The notes beneath the pieces were generated by a model that saw nothing but the letters and a program-made list of their open reading frames with translations, searched no databases and was not told the DNA's origin. Below, one piece after another: positions 45,540 through 55,481 of a stretch of DNA of 64,000 nucleotides. Position numbers and translations under genes: made by a program. The stretch covers positions 1-64,000 of the forward strand of contig VRUI01000017.1 in the NCBI GenBank assembly GCA_019456225.1, given 5' to 3'. Within the stretch, counting starts at the first letter, position 1, and each line of letters starts with the position of its first letter. The stretch is from Planctomycetota bacterium (lineage in GTDB: Bacteria > Planctomycetota > Phycisphaerae > Sedimentisphaerales > Anaerohalosphaeraceae).

Positions 45540-46919
45540 ATGAACTGCAAACTTATTAATCTCGTACTTATCGCACTAATCGCTTTCTCGTCTATCGCCT
45601 GTGCAACACCGCGAAAGCCCAACGTTCTTCTCATCATGGTAGACGATCTTGGTTACCATGACCTTGGCTGTTACGGTCATCCTAAGATCAAGACGCCTGT
45701 GTTGGACAATCTCGCCAAAGGCGGCATCAGGCTTACAAGCTTCTACGCCGGTGCGACTGTTTGTACTCCTTCACGTATGGCTCTTATGACCGGTGCATAT
45801 CCGTCCAGGGTCGGCTGGGAGATTGGTGTTATGGGATACAAAATGGGCTTCCATGACGGCATGAGCCCGGAGGCCCTGACGATAGCCGAGATATTCAAAT
45901 CCGAAGGATACGCCACCGCCATCTCCGGCAAATGGCACATTGGCGACCAGCCCGAGACCCGGCCGGGCGCACAGGGCTTCGACAGTTCCTACTACAGCTC
46001 TCACAGCAACAACCAAACCAGAAATACCTGGCGCGGCGATGAGATCGTTGAGAAAAAGAACGTCAACCGGATGCTAACAGAACAGTTCACAACCGAAGCG
46101 ATACGTTTCATCAAGGAAACAAAGGACAAACCCTTCTTCCTGTATCTGCCATACACAGCCCCCCATTTCCCCGTCCAGCCGCATCCAGATTGGAAGGGCA
46201 AATCCAGCTTTGGCAAATACGGCGATGTTGTTGAAGAGGTCGATTTCCGCATCGGCGAAATTTTCAAAACGCTTAAAGACCAGAAAGTCTACGACAACAC
46301 AATAATAGTCTTCATCTCAGACAACGGACCAAATCCGCACAAGACGTCGGGCTGTCTTCCGTATCGCGGCTCGAAATGGAGCTCCCTCGAAGGCGGAACA
46401 CGCGTCCCCGGCATCGTCAGCTGGCCCGGTGTTATCCCGGCAGGGCAGGAAACCGGCGAGATCGTCGCTGCCATCGACCTGCTGCCGACCCTTTGCACCG
46501 CCTGTGGAATCGACTGGAAAAAGAAAACCACCGGCACACCGCCTGTAGACGGCATCGATTCATGGAACATCATGCTCGGTAAAAAAGGCGCCAAAGGACG
46601 CAAGGACCTGCTCTACTGGCACGGCATGGGAGACTTCCACGCGATCCGGCAGGGCGACTGGAAGCTGTTCTTCGACCGCCAGACCGCTGTTACCGGCTTC
46701 GGGACCAAAAGGAAAACAGCCGAACAAGCCGAAAAGATAAAAGCATTCTCCGAGGGAAACGCTCCGCTGCTGTTCAACGTAACAGACGACCCCGGCGAAA
46801 CGGTCGATCTGAGCGAAAAATACCCCCAAAAAGTCAAACAGCTAAAGGCCCTCGCCGACAAAAGAATAAAAGAAATAAAAACCGGAAAGATCCTCCCCAT
46901 CCACAAACCAAAACCGTAG
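45540..46919 (+). CDS. Secreted sulfatase (formylglycine type)
   Basis: Sulfatase of 459 residues that removes sulfate esters, probably from a polysaccharide. It has a signal peptide, then the metal-binding Asp pair in LLIMVDDLGYHDLG and the formylglycine site CTPSRMALMTGAYPSR with Cys75 to be oxidised. Further marks are SGKWHIG, FFLYLPYTAPHFPV and VFISDNGPN. The CxPSR form needs an aerobic-type (FGE) or anaerobic maturase elsewhere in the genome. AAGGA lies 7 bases before the ATG. Planctomycetes carry many such enzymes. The substrate is unknown; the rhamnosidase nearby may point to a rhamnose-containing sulfated glycan. Confidence 0.93.
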   Translation: MNCKLINLVLIALIAFSSIACATPRKPNVLLIMVDDLGYHDLGCYGHPKIKTPVLDNLAKGGIRLTSFYAGATVCTPSRMALMTGAYPSRVGWEIGVMGYKMGFHDGMSPEALTIAEIFKSEGYATAISGKWHIGDQPETRPGAQGFDSSYYSSHSNNQTRNTWRGDEIVEKKNVNRMLTEQFTTEAIRFIKETKDKPFFLYLPYTAPHFPVQPHPDWKGKSSFGKYGDVVEEVDFRIGEIFKTLKDQKVYDNTIIVFISDNGPNPHKTSGCLPYRGSKWSSLEGGTRVPGIVSWPGVIPAGQETGEIVAAIDLLPTLCTACGIDWKKKTTGTPPVDGIDSWNIMLGKKGAKGRKDLLYWHGMGDFHAIRQGDWKLFFDRQTAVTGFGTKRKTAEQAEKIKAFSEGNAPLLFNVTDDPGETVDLSEKYPQKVKQLKALADKRIKEIKTGKILPIHKPKP

Positions 46920-47163
46920 TGTTGGCTTCCAGCCTACTGCGAACGTCACCGGTGCAAAAAAAAGTCAAAAAAATGAAAATATTGGCAATTTCACAGCTGT
47001 AGCGAGCGTTTTTATTATTACTTAGCGGTAATGAGTGGGTTAGGGATGGCCTGTGTCGCTTATTTGTTTTCCGCTAATTTTAATTGCTTATAATCCGATA
47101 TGTTGTTAGAATATTACCCACGTTATCAAAATTAGAACTTTTTTTTAAATATGGAGTTTAGAT

Positions 47164-48525
47164 ATGAAAGACAAGTTATCACGGAGAAATTTTCTGAAGA
47201 CATCCGGCGCCGCTGCAGGTGCGGCGTTTGCGTTTAACATTGTCCCAAGTAGCGTTTTTGGTGCCGACGCGCCGAGTAACAAGCTCAACATCGCCGGCAT
47301 AGGTATCGGCGGAATGGGATTTGGCAACCTTAACGGATGTGCCGGTGAAAACATCGTTGCACTTTGCGATGTCGACTCGGGCGGCCATACAGCAGGGGCA
47401 CGCAAAAAATTCCCCAAGGCAAAGGTCTTTAAAGACTTCCGTGTCATGTTCGACAAAATGGACAAAGACATCGACGCTGTTATCGTCGCCACTCCCGACC
47501 ACACACACGCTGTGATCACTATGGAAGCCATGCGTCGCGGCAAACACGTATACTGCCAGAAACCCCTGACTCATACTGTTTTTGAATCCAGGAAGATCGC
47601 AGAAGCTGCGAAGACATTCGGCGTAGTCACCCAGATGGGTAACCAGGGCCATTCGTCGAATAATACACGCAAACTTAAGGAATGGCTCGAAGACGGTGCT
47701 ATTGGCGATGTTAAGCAGGTTTACGGCTGGACAGACAGACCCGTAGGCGGGCAGGTATACTCGGACTTTGCCGTCAAGGCCAGATCAAAGGACACTCCCC
47801 CGATCCCGGATACACTTAACTGGGATCTCTGGCTTGGCCCGGTCGCTCACAGACCGTATCATCCGGATTATGTTCCTACAAAATGGAGAGCATGGCAGGA
47901 CTTCGGTACCGGCCCGCTCGGTGATATGGGTTGCCATATTCTTGACCCTTCATTCTGGGCACTGGATCTGGGCGCACCGGAAAGCGTACAGGCTACCACT
48001 TCGCACTGGGAAAAGGACGTAATGAATGAGACTTTCCCAAGGGCTTCTATTGTACGCTTTAAGTTCCCGGCTCGCGGAAAACGTCCGCCGGTTAAGCTGA
48101 CATGGTCGGATGGAAGACTTCTTCCCCCGGTTCCGGAATTCTTTGAGTCAGGCAGAAAGTTCACCAGAAGCGGAGCACTACTCATCGGTGAAAAGGGCGG
48201 TATCATGCACGGATCGCACGGAGCAGGCGGCATGAGGATCGTACCGGAGGTTCAGCACAGAGAATACAAAAAACCCGCAGAGAAGTACCCGAGAGTCGGC
48301 ACATGGCATGTGAAGGACTGGCTGAGAGCATGCAAAGGCGGGCGGGCGTGTTGTTCGCCGTTCGAGTATGGTGCGGCTCTTACCGAGATGGCACTTTTGG
48401 GTATGTGCGCTATCAGAATGCCTAATAAACTGCTCAAGTGGGATACAAAGGCCCTGAAGTTCACAAACAACGAAAAGGCCAACGAACTGCTCCACATAGA
48501 CTACCGCAAAGGCTGGAAACTATAA
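47164..48525 (+). CDS. Tat-exported Gfo/Idh/MocA family oxidoreductase
   Basis: Protein of 453 residues. A Tat signal (LSRRNFLKTSGAAAGAAFAF) is followed by an NAD(P)-binding fold (LNIAGIGIGGMGFGNLNGC), CQKPLTHTVFESRKIAEAA with the catalytic Lys of the EKP-like motif, and a C-terminal domain typical of planctomycete GFO_IDH_MocA proteins (PTKWRAWQDFGTGPLGDMGCHI). Such proteins act on sugars or sugar derivatives, some in periplasmic glycan breakdown. GGAG lies 7 bases before the ATG. It forms part of the glycan neighbourhood, followed by a terminator hairpin. Confidence 0.9.
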   Translation: MKDKLSRRNFLKTSGAAAGAAFAFNIVPSSVFGADAPSNKLNIAGIGIGGMGFGNLNGCAGENIVALCDVDSGGHTAGARKKFPKAKVFKDFRVMFDKMDKDIDAVIVATPDHTHAVITMEAMRRGKHVYCQKPLTHTVFESRKIAEAAKTFGVVTQMGNQGHSSNNTRKLKEWLEDGAIGDVKQVYGWTDRPVGGQVYSDFAVKARSKDTPPIPDTLNWDLWLGPVAHRPYHPDYVPTKWRAWQDFGTGPLGDMGCHILDPSFWALDLGAPESVQATTSHWEKDVMNETFPRASIVRFKFPARGKRPPVKLTWSDGRLLPPVPEFFESGRKFTRSGALLIGEKGGIMHGSHGAGGMRIVPEVQHREYKKPAEKYPRVGTWHVKDWLRACKGGRACCSPFEYGAALTEMALLGMCAIRMPNKLLKWDTKALKFTNNEKANELLHIDYRKGWKL

Positions 48526-48993
48526 ACCAAAACCAGAAACTATAAACCAAAATCAAAAAGTGAGATGCTTGTGCTAGCCGTGCGAGTATTTCACTTTTTT
48601 TTTGAACAGCAGATCGCCTATATTATCCTTAGAATCCCTTGCTTGGTGTATGTTTTATAATCAAAAATGCCTCCCCCGCAAGGCCGAATCATTCATTATA
48701 CATTAGACAATAAACATTAGACATTTTCAAAGGTACACTATGCACTTTTAAATCCTTTGTTACAAGGTAAATATTCGGTTATTTCAAGAACTTTCATGAA
48801 ATTTGGTTTTTCTTTCTTGTTATGCTCTTTCATTTGAGGTTTTTTTGCCAAATTCGACGGTAGTGATTCAGAATCACCGATTTTTGCCTGTTTTGTGTTG
48901 ACCTTTTTGGGTTTTCTGATATTCTATTAGCAAAGAGGCTTGGCGGTCCGTCGTGGCAGATGAGCCATACATTTTTTTAGGAGTTATTTGGGC
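48526..48993. other. Intergenic region between oxidoreductase and rhamnosidase
   Basis: It contains a terminator (48,556-48,606), an ATTATACATTAGACAATAAA type short repeat near 48,695-48,732 (similar to 41,741-41,765 and 38,727-38,757), and AT-rich sequence leading to the rhamnosidase. No gene is seen. Confidence 0.45.
48556..48606 (+). terminator. Terminator after the Gfo/Idh/MocA gene
   Basis: AAAAAGTGA and TCACTTTTT close an outer stem, with an inner ATGCTTG/CGAGTAT stem. The run continues with TTTTTTTTT. Confidence 0.65.
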
Positions 48994-51147
48994 ATGAAGA
49001 AAAAGAATACCAATCTATCACGGCTTACTATTGTCCTGAGTGTTATTATTTGCGGAAATGCCTGTGCCGGAGGTGACGGGCCGGATGGCTTGATGGTTGA
49101 ATTGCTCTCAGGTTCGGCTGTTTCGGGGATTACGGATCCGACACCGGAATTCGGCTGGGTAGTGCATTCATCGAGCAAAAATGATATGCAGTCTGCTTAT
49201 CGTATACTCGTTTCGAGCGACCTGAAAAAACTTGCCAAAGAGCAGGGGGATATGTTCGACAGCAGCAAGATTCTATCGGTGTCATCGATCGATGTTTCGT
49301 ATGGCGGTAAACCGCTGGCTTCCAGGCAGTTCTATTACTGGAAAGTCAAGACGTGGTGTACGCTTGGCGGCGAAAGTAAGTGGTCAAATCCTGCGATGTT
49401 CAAGACGGGCAATGTTAGCGGTAAGTATGCGACGACGCGGTACCGGCTTGTGCAGACAGAGGTCGCCCCGGTGAGTATTGTCAAAAAGGGCAGCGGGCAC
49501 TATCTGATTGATTTTGGTAAAGTGGCGTTCGGGTTTTTGCGGCTTGATCCGGGTGAGCTTAAAAGCGATTGCGAGATAGAAGTGCATTTCGGCGAACGGG
49601 GTAACTCCGAAGGGATCATCACAGACCTGGGCAGGACCACGGTTCGTTATTACAAAGTTACACAGACGCTTAAGAAGGGCGGAGGCAAGATTGATGTTCG
49701 CAATCCAATAGACAAACGCAATACCGGCAGCCGGGCTATTCAGCTGCCGAAGGAGATCGGGGTTATTTCGCCGTTTCGTTATATCGAGCTGGTTAACTTC
49801 CCGGGTAAGCTTACGAAAGATATGGTCAGGCAGGTTGCTGTTCATTATCCTTTCGATGAAAGTGCCTCTACCTTTGAGTCGTCCAGTAAGGTTCTTGACG
49901 ATATCTGGGCGCTTTGCAAGTACAGCATGAAGGCGACTAGTTTCTGTGGTGTTTATGTCGACGGTGACCGCGAGCGGATACCTTATGAGGCCGACGCGTA
50001 TATCAACCAGCTTAGCCATTATGGCGTTGACCGTGAGTATACGCTGGCTCGTTACAGCCACGAATACCTGCTGGCAAATCCCACCTGGCCGACCGAATGG
50101 AAGCAGCACTCTGTTATGATGGCCTGGGCGGATTATATGTATACGGGCAACACCGAATCGCTGGCGGCGAATTACGAGATTTTGAAAACCAAAAAGACGC
50201 TGGAGTTTAAGGCCGGTCAAGACGGATTGCTCAGGACTGGCGGGAAGAAACGCCGCGGTGACCGGGATATCGTTGACTGGCCATACTCCGAACGGGATGG
50301 TTATGTGTTTACGGAAGTCAATACCGTTGTCAATGCGTTCTACTATAAGACGCTTTTGCAGATGGCAGATATCGCCGCGGCGATCGGCAAGGACGTTGAC
50401 GCTAAGGAATATTTAAAGAAGGCCGCTAACGTTAAGAAGGTTTTCAACAAGGTTTTGTTTGATGAAAAACGAGGACTGTACGTTGACGGTACAGGAACCG
50501 ACCACGCATCGCTTCACGCGAATATGATGCCGCTGGCTTTTGGGCTGGTTCCGGCGGATCGGCAGAAGTCTGTTGCTGACTTTGTGGTTTCAAAGGGGAT
50601 GGCGTGCAGTGTTTATGCGGCTCAGTACCTGATGGAGGCTTTGTATGAAAGCGGGCGGACCGATGCGGCACTGCAGCGGTTAACCTCTAAGGATATTCGC
50701 AGCTGGTACAACATGCTTCGGGTTGGGTCAACTATCACACTTGAAGCGTGGGATGACAAGTTTAAACCTAACCAGGACTGGAACCATGCGTGGGGGGCTG
50801 TGCCGGGTAACATCATTCCAAGATACCTGCTTGGGGTTCGTCCTTTGGAGGCGGGTTTCGGTAAAATTCTGATCCAGCCGCAGCCGGCATCGCTGAAAAA
50901 GGCGACGGCCACTATCCCGACGATACGCGGGACAGTAGGCGTATCATTCGAGAACAAACCTCAGGGGGCGTTCACGTTGAAGGTTGATGTCCCGGTTAAT
51001 GTTGTTGCACGCGTAGGTTTGCCTGTAGGAGATAAGCAAACGAAAACGCTAACAGTTGACGGAAAGAGGGTAAAAGCACAGCTTAAAGACGGATACCTGT
51101 TCGTAGATGGAATCGGCAGCGGAACGCATACATTGATCCGCAAATAA
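48994..51147 (+). CDS. Secreted alpha-L-rhamnosidase-like protein (GH78 type)
   Basis: Protein of about 717 residues with a signal peptide (LTIVLSVIICGNACAG). The N-terminal Ig-like domain is of the GH78 type (TPEFGWVVHSSSKNDMQSAY, QFYYWKVKTWCTLGGESKW), followed by a beta-sandwich and an alpha/alpha-toroid catalytic region (VYVDGDRERIPYEADAYINQL, NPTWPTEWKQHSVMMAWADY, LEAWDDKFKPNQDWNHAWGA) and a C-terminal beta domain. These correspond to the acidic catalytic loop and the WxHxWG end motif of alpha-L-rhamnosidases. It would release terminal rhamnose. TAGGAG lies 10 bases before ATG 48,994; a TTG two codons upstream is an alternative. Confidence 0.85.
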   Translation: MKKKNTNLSRLTIVLSVIICGNACAGGDGPDGLMVELLSGSAVSGITDPTPEFGWVVHSSSKNDMQSAYRILVSSDLKKLAKEQGDMFDSSKILSVSSIDVSYGGKPLASRQFYYWKVKTWCTLGGESKWSNPAMFKTGNVSGKYATTRYRLVQTEVAPVSIVKKGSGHYLIDFGKVAFGFLRLDPGELKSDCEIEVHFGERGNSEGIITDLGRTTVRYYKVTQTLKKGGGKIDVRNPIDKRNTGSRAIQLPKEIGVISPFRYIELVNFPGKLTKDMVRQVAVHYPFDESASTFESSSKVLDDIWALCKYSMKATSFCGVYVDGDRERIPYEADAYINQLSHYGVDREYTLARYSHEYLLANPTWPTEWKQHSVMMAWADYMYTGNTESLAANYEILKTKKTLEFKAGQDGLLRTGGKKRRGDRDIVDWPYSERDGYVFTEVNTVVNAFYYKTLLQMADIAAAIGKDVDAKEYLKKAANVKKVFNKVLFDEKRGLYVDGTGTDHASLHANMMPLAFGLVPADRQKSVADFVVSKGMACSVYAAQYLMEALYESGRTDAALQRLTSKDIRSWYNMLRVGSTITLEAWDDKFKPNQDWNHAWGAVPGNIIPRYLLGVRPLEAGFGKILIQPQPASLKKATATIPTIRGTVGVSFENKPQGAFTLKVDVPVNVVARVGLPVGDKQTKTLTVDGKRVKAQLKDGYLFVDGIGSGTHTLIRK

Positions 51148-51489
51148 ACAAGGAGCGGCGTGGGGAAAAAAAGCACTTTTACCCAAGCTACTTGTCTAAA
51201 TATGACATAGCCGGTAATTCTTAAAGCGGGCTCATCGCTTCGGCTCTAAAATCATTGTACAACAGACTTACGAGCGAGGTATTTTTATTAACTCAAACTG
51301 ACCGAAAACGGGCTAGAAAACAATATAAACCACTACAACTAAAGAGTTTACGTGTTATCTTTTTTTTAATAAAATAGCCTCGGCCCGCGTTGAGCGAAGC
51401 GAAATCCGCCGTAGGCGGAAAACCTTGTTTTTCATTTTTGATTTATTCAACACAATTTGAACCAACTTTTTGGGAGTTGAACCAATTTT
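51148..51489. other. Convergent intergenic region, no gene seen
   Basis: About 340 bases between convergent genes. It contains a TCCGCC-GTA-GGCGGA hairpin near 51,404-51,420 and the repeated words CAAACTGACCGAAAA and AACTTTTTGGGAGTTGAACC/AATTTTTTAAAA. No clear terminator T-run was found. Confidence 0.4.
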
Positions 51490-54400
51490 TTAAAATGTAG
51501 CGATTAGTTTATTTTGCTTCCTTAATTTTTTGATGCTTTCCATTATGCTTCTTCTGGTTATTACTTCCGGGTAATCCTTTGCGATTTTGGCTAGTCGGTT
51601 GATGCTTGCTTTGTCGCCTATGCGGCCTATGGCTATTGCTGCTTGCTGACGCACGCTTGGGGCGTTGTCGAAATTTTCCAGGGCTGCAAATAATGCCGGC
51701 AGTGCTTTCTTTTGCTTTAGCATTCCGAGTGACCATGCGGCGGCTGGGCGGAAAAATGGACGCCAACCCTTGTAGATTATGTGCGTTGGCGGGGTGTTCA
51801 GGCCGAGGGATGTTTCTGTCGGTTCGTTTTGCAGTATGTCAAGGAGTAAATCGGCTGAGGCTTTATCTTCAATCTTGCCCAGAGCTCTGATCAGGTAGAA
51901 ACAGCACCAGTTTCGTTTCTCGGAATCTTTGCCGGATCTGTATTTGCTTATCAGGTTTGCGATTTGGCCGGCGTGTTTTTTGTCGTTGCAAACGACAGAG
52001 AGTACCTGTGCGGCTCTTGCTTGAGCGGAGTATTTTCGGATATGGCCCTGGGCGTGGGGGGAGAGGCTTACCGCAGCTGCCAGGGCGTTATTTGGTTTTG
52101 GTTTGGTGTTTGCCAGGACTGCCAGGCATGCCTGGATCACGTTTTCTGATTGTCCGGCGGCGGCGATTATTCGCTGCGATAATGCTTCGTAACTATCCAG
52201 CTCGTAAAGAAGCCCGCGATCTTTGTCGGCAGGGATTGACTCTATGATCTTTGCAACTAACGGCTGTGTGTTTTTTGTTTGCATGCGGTCGAACGCTTCG
52301 AGCATGCGGTAGTGCAGAATGGAGGAATGGCAGCCCATTAGCCAGCTGTGCTCTGCGGTGCGGAAAACATAGTCACTGAAACTGTTTAATTTCGCGAATG
52401 CCGATAGCAAGGCTTTCTCGGCGTTGGGCGAGCCAATCAGGCCCAATGCCTCGGCGGCAGTTGCGGAGATATATATTGGTTTCTGGCCGTAGCCAAGCTC
52501 GTGGAATCCGCCGCCGCCCTTTTTTGTCAGGTTGTCGTTCATTATGGATGTGAGCAGTTCGATAGAGTCGGTGTCTTTGAGGAAACCGAGGGATCGCATT
52601 GCTGTGATAAGAACTCGCAGCTGGGCGTTGGAGTTGTCGGTGAGGTATTTGCGGATCGCACTTGTTGCTTTATTGCCGCCGATGTGTCCCAGGGTTTGTA
52701 GTGCCGTTATTGTGTCTTGAGGGTCGGTGGTGGTTGTTGACAGCGTTGTGATGAGCTTGGCTTCAATAGCAATCCAGTCCGGTTTTTTCCATGAATCTTT
52801 GTTGCCGGTCGCGGTGAGGTGGGCAAGTGCGAGGCGGATGGCGTTTTTGACTGTGGCGTTTGAGTTTTTTAATGCGGCATAGAGCGATGCGACTGCCTTG
52901 CGATTTCCGCAGGCCGATAGTGATAATGCGGCGGCGGTTCTTATCTCAGGGCTTTTTTCGTTAAGTAATGCATTGCTTAAGACTGGTACAAATTTTCGGT
53001 CGTGAAGGATGCCCATTCGGCGGATCGCTGACAATCTGATATTGATATTTGTATCTTTTGCTTCGTTGATCAATTGTTCGGCAGTTGTTGGCAGATTAAT
53101 CGCGGCTGCTTCGCGGAAGCGTTCCATCTGTAAATTCAGTACTCCGCCGTTTGCGCCGTTGTTTGCTCTGAAGCGGTGGGGGTTTCCCTGGGCAAGAAGT
53201 TTTAGCGGCCTGGACATTATTGCCTTTGACAATCTCATTGCTGCCGGGGCACTTGAAGCGGGCGCGTGACAGCCTACGCATGCGCGTTGCTCGCCGGGAC
53301 GAACGTATATCCATGACATCTCGTTGACGATGGGTCTGCCCTCGGCGTCCACTGCCTGCATGGCGAGGGGGCGGTCAGCTGGGACTTCGACATAGAATGA
53401 CCCGTCAGAGGCGAGGGGGACGGTGCCCAGCTCGACGGCTTCTGTGCCGATGTGGGCATAGATTGTCTTTGTTGGTTCGAGGGTGAACGGCTGGCCCTCG
53501 TAGATCCTGACGGCCTTGACTCGTTTGAGGTCTGCCGAGTCGTGCTGGGTGTTCAGGACGTTTTGGCAATAGAGGAATCCGGTTTTGCTGAGGCTGCGGT
53601 CGGCAACAGGGTCGACCATGGACGGCCTTAGCATTGGCCTGGTCCTTTGGGCGAGGTGGACTACTGAATGGATGTCGTCTTTGGCATAACCTTTCGTTAT
53701 ATTTGCCGCATTGCCATCCGGCATGTTCAGGTTTTCGGCGGCGAGTATTTCGGTTATTTCTTTAGTCGTCGGGTCAAAAACCAGCAGCCTTGTTCGTTTT
53801 ATGGAGGTACACAGCAAACGGCTGTCGGGCAATGGGGACATGTCGTACGGGATAAAACCATTTACCAAAGGCTCACCCGTAGCCGACAATGAAGTTACAA
53901 CGCCTTTCTGGTTGATCGCTACTACCTTTCCGTCGGGCAGGGGGGCAACACTGCCTACGCCATACTGTCTGAGCCATCTGGAATTGGCCTCGGCGCCGAC
54001 ATTTTTTTCATATTTGATGGGCCCGCGTCCGGGACCGATGATTACCTGTCCGCCCGTTCCGTCCATGCGGACCTGGTGGAGGTGGGTCTCGACCTTTGCA
54101 CGCTCGAAGAAATTATCCGATCTGATAAATGTTAGCGATCCGCTCGCCGTTACGCGCGGTTCACGGTCGGCTACGATGTGGTAGGTAATCGGTAAAATGT
54201 TTTTTCCGTCGGCGTCACAACCAAACAACGATGAAGCGAACTTGGCATGATATTCTTCACGAGAACCGATGCGTGTCGAGCTAAAGACGATGCGGCCGTC
54301 GGGCAGTTCTACCGGGTCATAGTCATGGAACGGGCCGTCTGTCAACTGGCGGAGATTACTGCCGTCCGGGCTAACCGCGTAGATGTGATAGTACGCCTGG

Positions 54401-55356
54401 CCCTTTTTGGCGAGCGAGAAATAGACTGTCTTGCCGTCATAGGAAACGCTGGGCGATCCGAGGACTCCGCCTTCGGCATCGCATAAGACTGTCAACTTGC
54501 CATCGGGCTTAAATGGAATGAGGCTGATCAACTGGCGGCCTATCGCCGACGGAGTAGGCGGGTCCATCTCGAAGTACGCGCGGCTGCCGCGGATATTCTG
54601 AATATAATTGTTTTTGTCGTGATGAACGAACCGCAGGTGACCACGAACAAAGACTACTCCATTGGCAAATATATCATCCTTAAAAGCAGTTTCCTTCTTG
54701 TAAACAACCGGCCGAGCAGGAGGTTTTCTTTTTACAGTGGATTTGCCGAAAGCAACATTGCCCCAGGGCCGGCATCCATATTCGCCTGCAACTTTAGATT
54801 TTATCCAGGTTTCGCCCGGGGTAAAGCCTGTCTCGTTCCAGCCCTTTTCTTTTTTGGCGTTACTTATCCATCCGGCATCGCTGGAAAGCTCAAACTTTTT
54901 GCCGTTTTCAAATACGACCTTCATCTTGACGATCAAACCGGCCGGTCCGACAAGTGTATTAACGGCTTCTACGGCGATCGCGTTCTGCTCGATAATGAGA
55001 TGTTTGCTTATGTCGATTTTCTTCGGGCGGTTCCAGGCGCTATTGTCGGGGTCGCTTTGTCCGACTTTTTTGCCGTTGATAAAAAGCGTCCACAGATTAT
55101 CGCATGTAATAATGACCTCGCCGGAGACGGGTTTAGAGCCAGCTGGAAACTGAAACCCTTTGTGGAAATAAATAGTCTCGGCCGGAGCACTTGTCGCTGG
55201 ATTTGCTGCTGAACCGCCCCATATCCACTTGGCTTGTTTGAAATTGATGGGCTTATCTTTGTCGGCCCCGCAAGCAACCGATGAGGCAATAAGAATCGCC
55301 AGAATTAGAAAAATAATCTTGCCGGAAAGGAAATTAACGTATCTTTTCTTGTTCAT
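51490..55356 (-). CDS. HzsA-related exported protein with CXXCH and HEAT repeats
   Basis: Protein of 1,288 residues with a signal peptide (IIFLILAILIASSVACGA). Order: an N-terminal carbohydrate-binding-like domain of the rhamnosidase N type (KWIWGGSAANPATSAPAETI, TLFINGKKVGQSDPDN), a beta-propeller resembling the hydrazine-synthase alpha-subunit middle domain (GSPSVSYDGKTVYFS, YDPVELPDGRIVFSSTR), a single heme c site CVGCH near residue 693, and a long C-terminal HEAT array (about 780-1,288). Planctomycetes encode many HzsA-related proteins that do not make hydrazine; here the extra sugar-binding-like domain and the neighbours suggest work on glycans. AAGGTGG lies 4 bases before the ATG. Confidence 0.82.
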   Translation of the reverse strand: MNKKRYVNFLSGKIIFLILAILIASSVACGADKDKPINFKQAKWIWGGSAANPATSAPAETIYFHKGFQFPAGSKPVSGEVIITCDNLWTLFINGKKVGQSDPDNSAWNRPKKIDISKHLIIEQNAIAVEAVNTLVGPAGLIVKMKVVFENGKKFELSSDAGWISNAKKEKGWNETGFTPGETWIKSKVAGEYGCRPWGNVAFGKSTVKRKPPARPVVYKKETAFKDDIFANGVVFVRGHLRFVHHDKNNYIQNIRGSRAYFEMDPPTPSAIGRQLISLIPFKPDGKLTVLCDAEGGVLGSPSVSYDGKTVYFSLAKKGQAYYHIYAVSPDGSNLRQLTDGPFHDYDPVELPDGRIVFSSTRIGSREEYHAKFASSLFGCDADGKNILPITYHIVADREPRVTASGSLTFIRSDNFFERAKVETHLHQVRMDGTGGQVIIGPGRGPIKYEKNVGAEANSRWLRQYGVGSVAPLPDGKVVAINQKGVVTSLSATGEPLVNGFIPYDMSPLPDSRLLCTSIKRTRLLVFDPTTKEITEILAAENLNMPDGNAANITKGYAKDDIHSVVHLAQRTRPMLRPSMVDPVADRSLSKTGFLYCQNVLNTQHDSADLKRVKAVRIYEGQPFTLEPTKTIYAHIGTEAVELGTVPLASDGSFYVEVPADRPLAMQAVDAEGRPIVNEMSWIYVRPGEQRACVGCHAPASSAPAAMRLSKAIMSRPLKLLAQGNPHRFRANNGANGGVLNLQMERFREAAAINLPTTAEQLINEAKDTNINIRLSAIRRMGILHDRKFVPVLSNALLNEKSPEIRTAAALSLSACGNRKAVASLYAALKNSNATVKNAIRLALAHLTATGNKDSWKKPDWIAIEAKLITTLSTTTTDPQDTITALQTLGHIGGNKATSAIRKYLTDNSNAQLRVLITAMRSLGFLKDTDSIELLTSIMNDNLTKKGGGGFHELGYGQKPIYISATAAEALGLIGSPNAEKALLSAFAKLNSFSDYVFRTAEHSWLMGCHSSILHYRMLEAFDRMQTKNTQPLVAKIIESIPADKDRGLLYELDSYEALSQRIIAAAGQSENVIQACLAVLANTKPKPNNALAAAVSLSPHAQGHIRKYSAQARAAQVLSVVCNDKKHAGQIANLISKYRSGKDSEKRNWCCFYLIRALGKIEDKASADLLLDILQNEPTETSLGLNTPPTHIIYKGWRPFFRPAAAWSLGMLKQKKALPALFAALENFDNAPSVRQQAAIAIGRIGDKASINRLAKIAKDYPEVITRRSIMESIKKLRKQNKLIATF

Positions 55357-55481
55357 TACGCCACCTTACAAAAGAAAATTGCTTAACTTTAGATATATTA
55401 GCCGAATAAGCCGTTAAAGTCAATAGGACGCTGCATCGGCATGAAATATTGCGGGTATTACCCAAAAACGACTCTATGAGC

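Noticed and set aside
49384-50220. A 278-codon minus-strand frame opposite the rhamnosidase gene
   Set aside because: Antisense to a clear GH78-like coding sequence and without a ribosome site.
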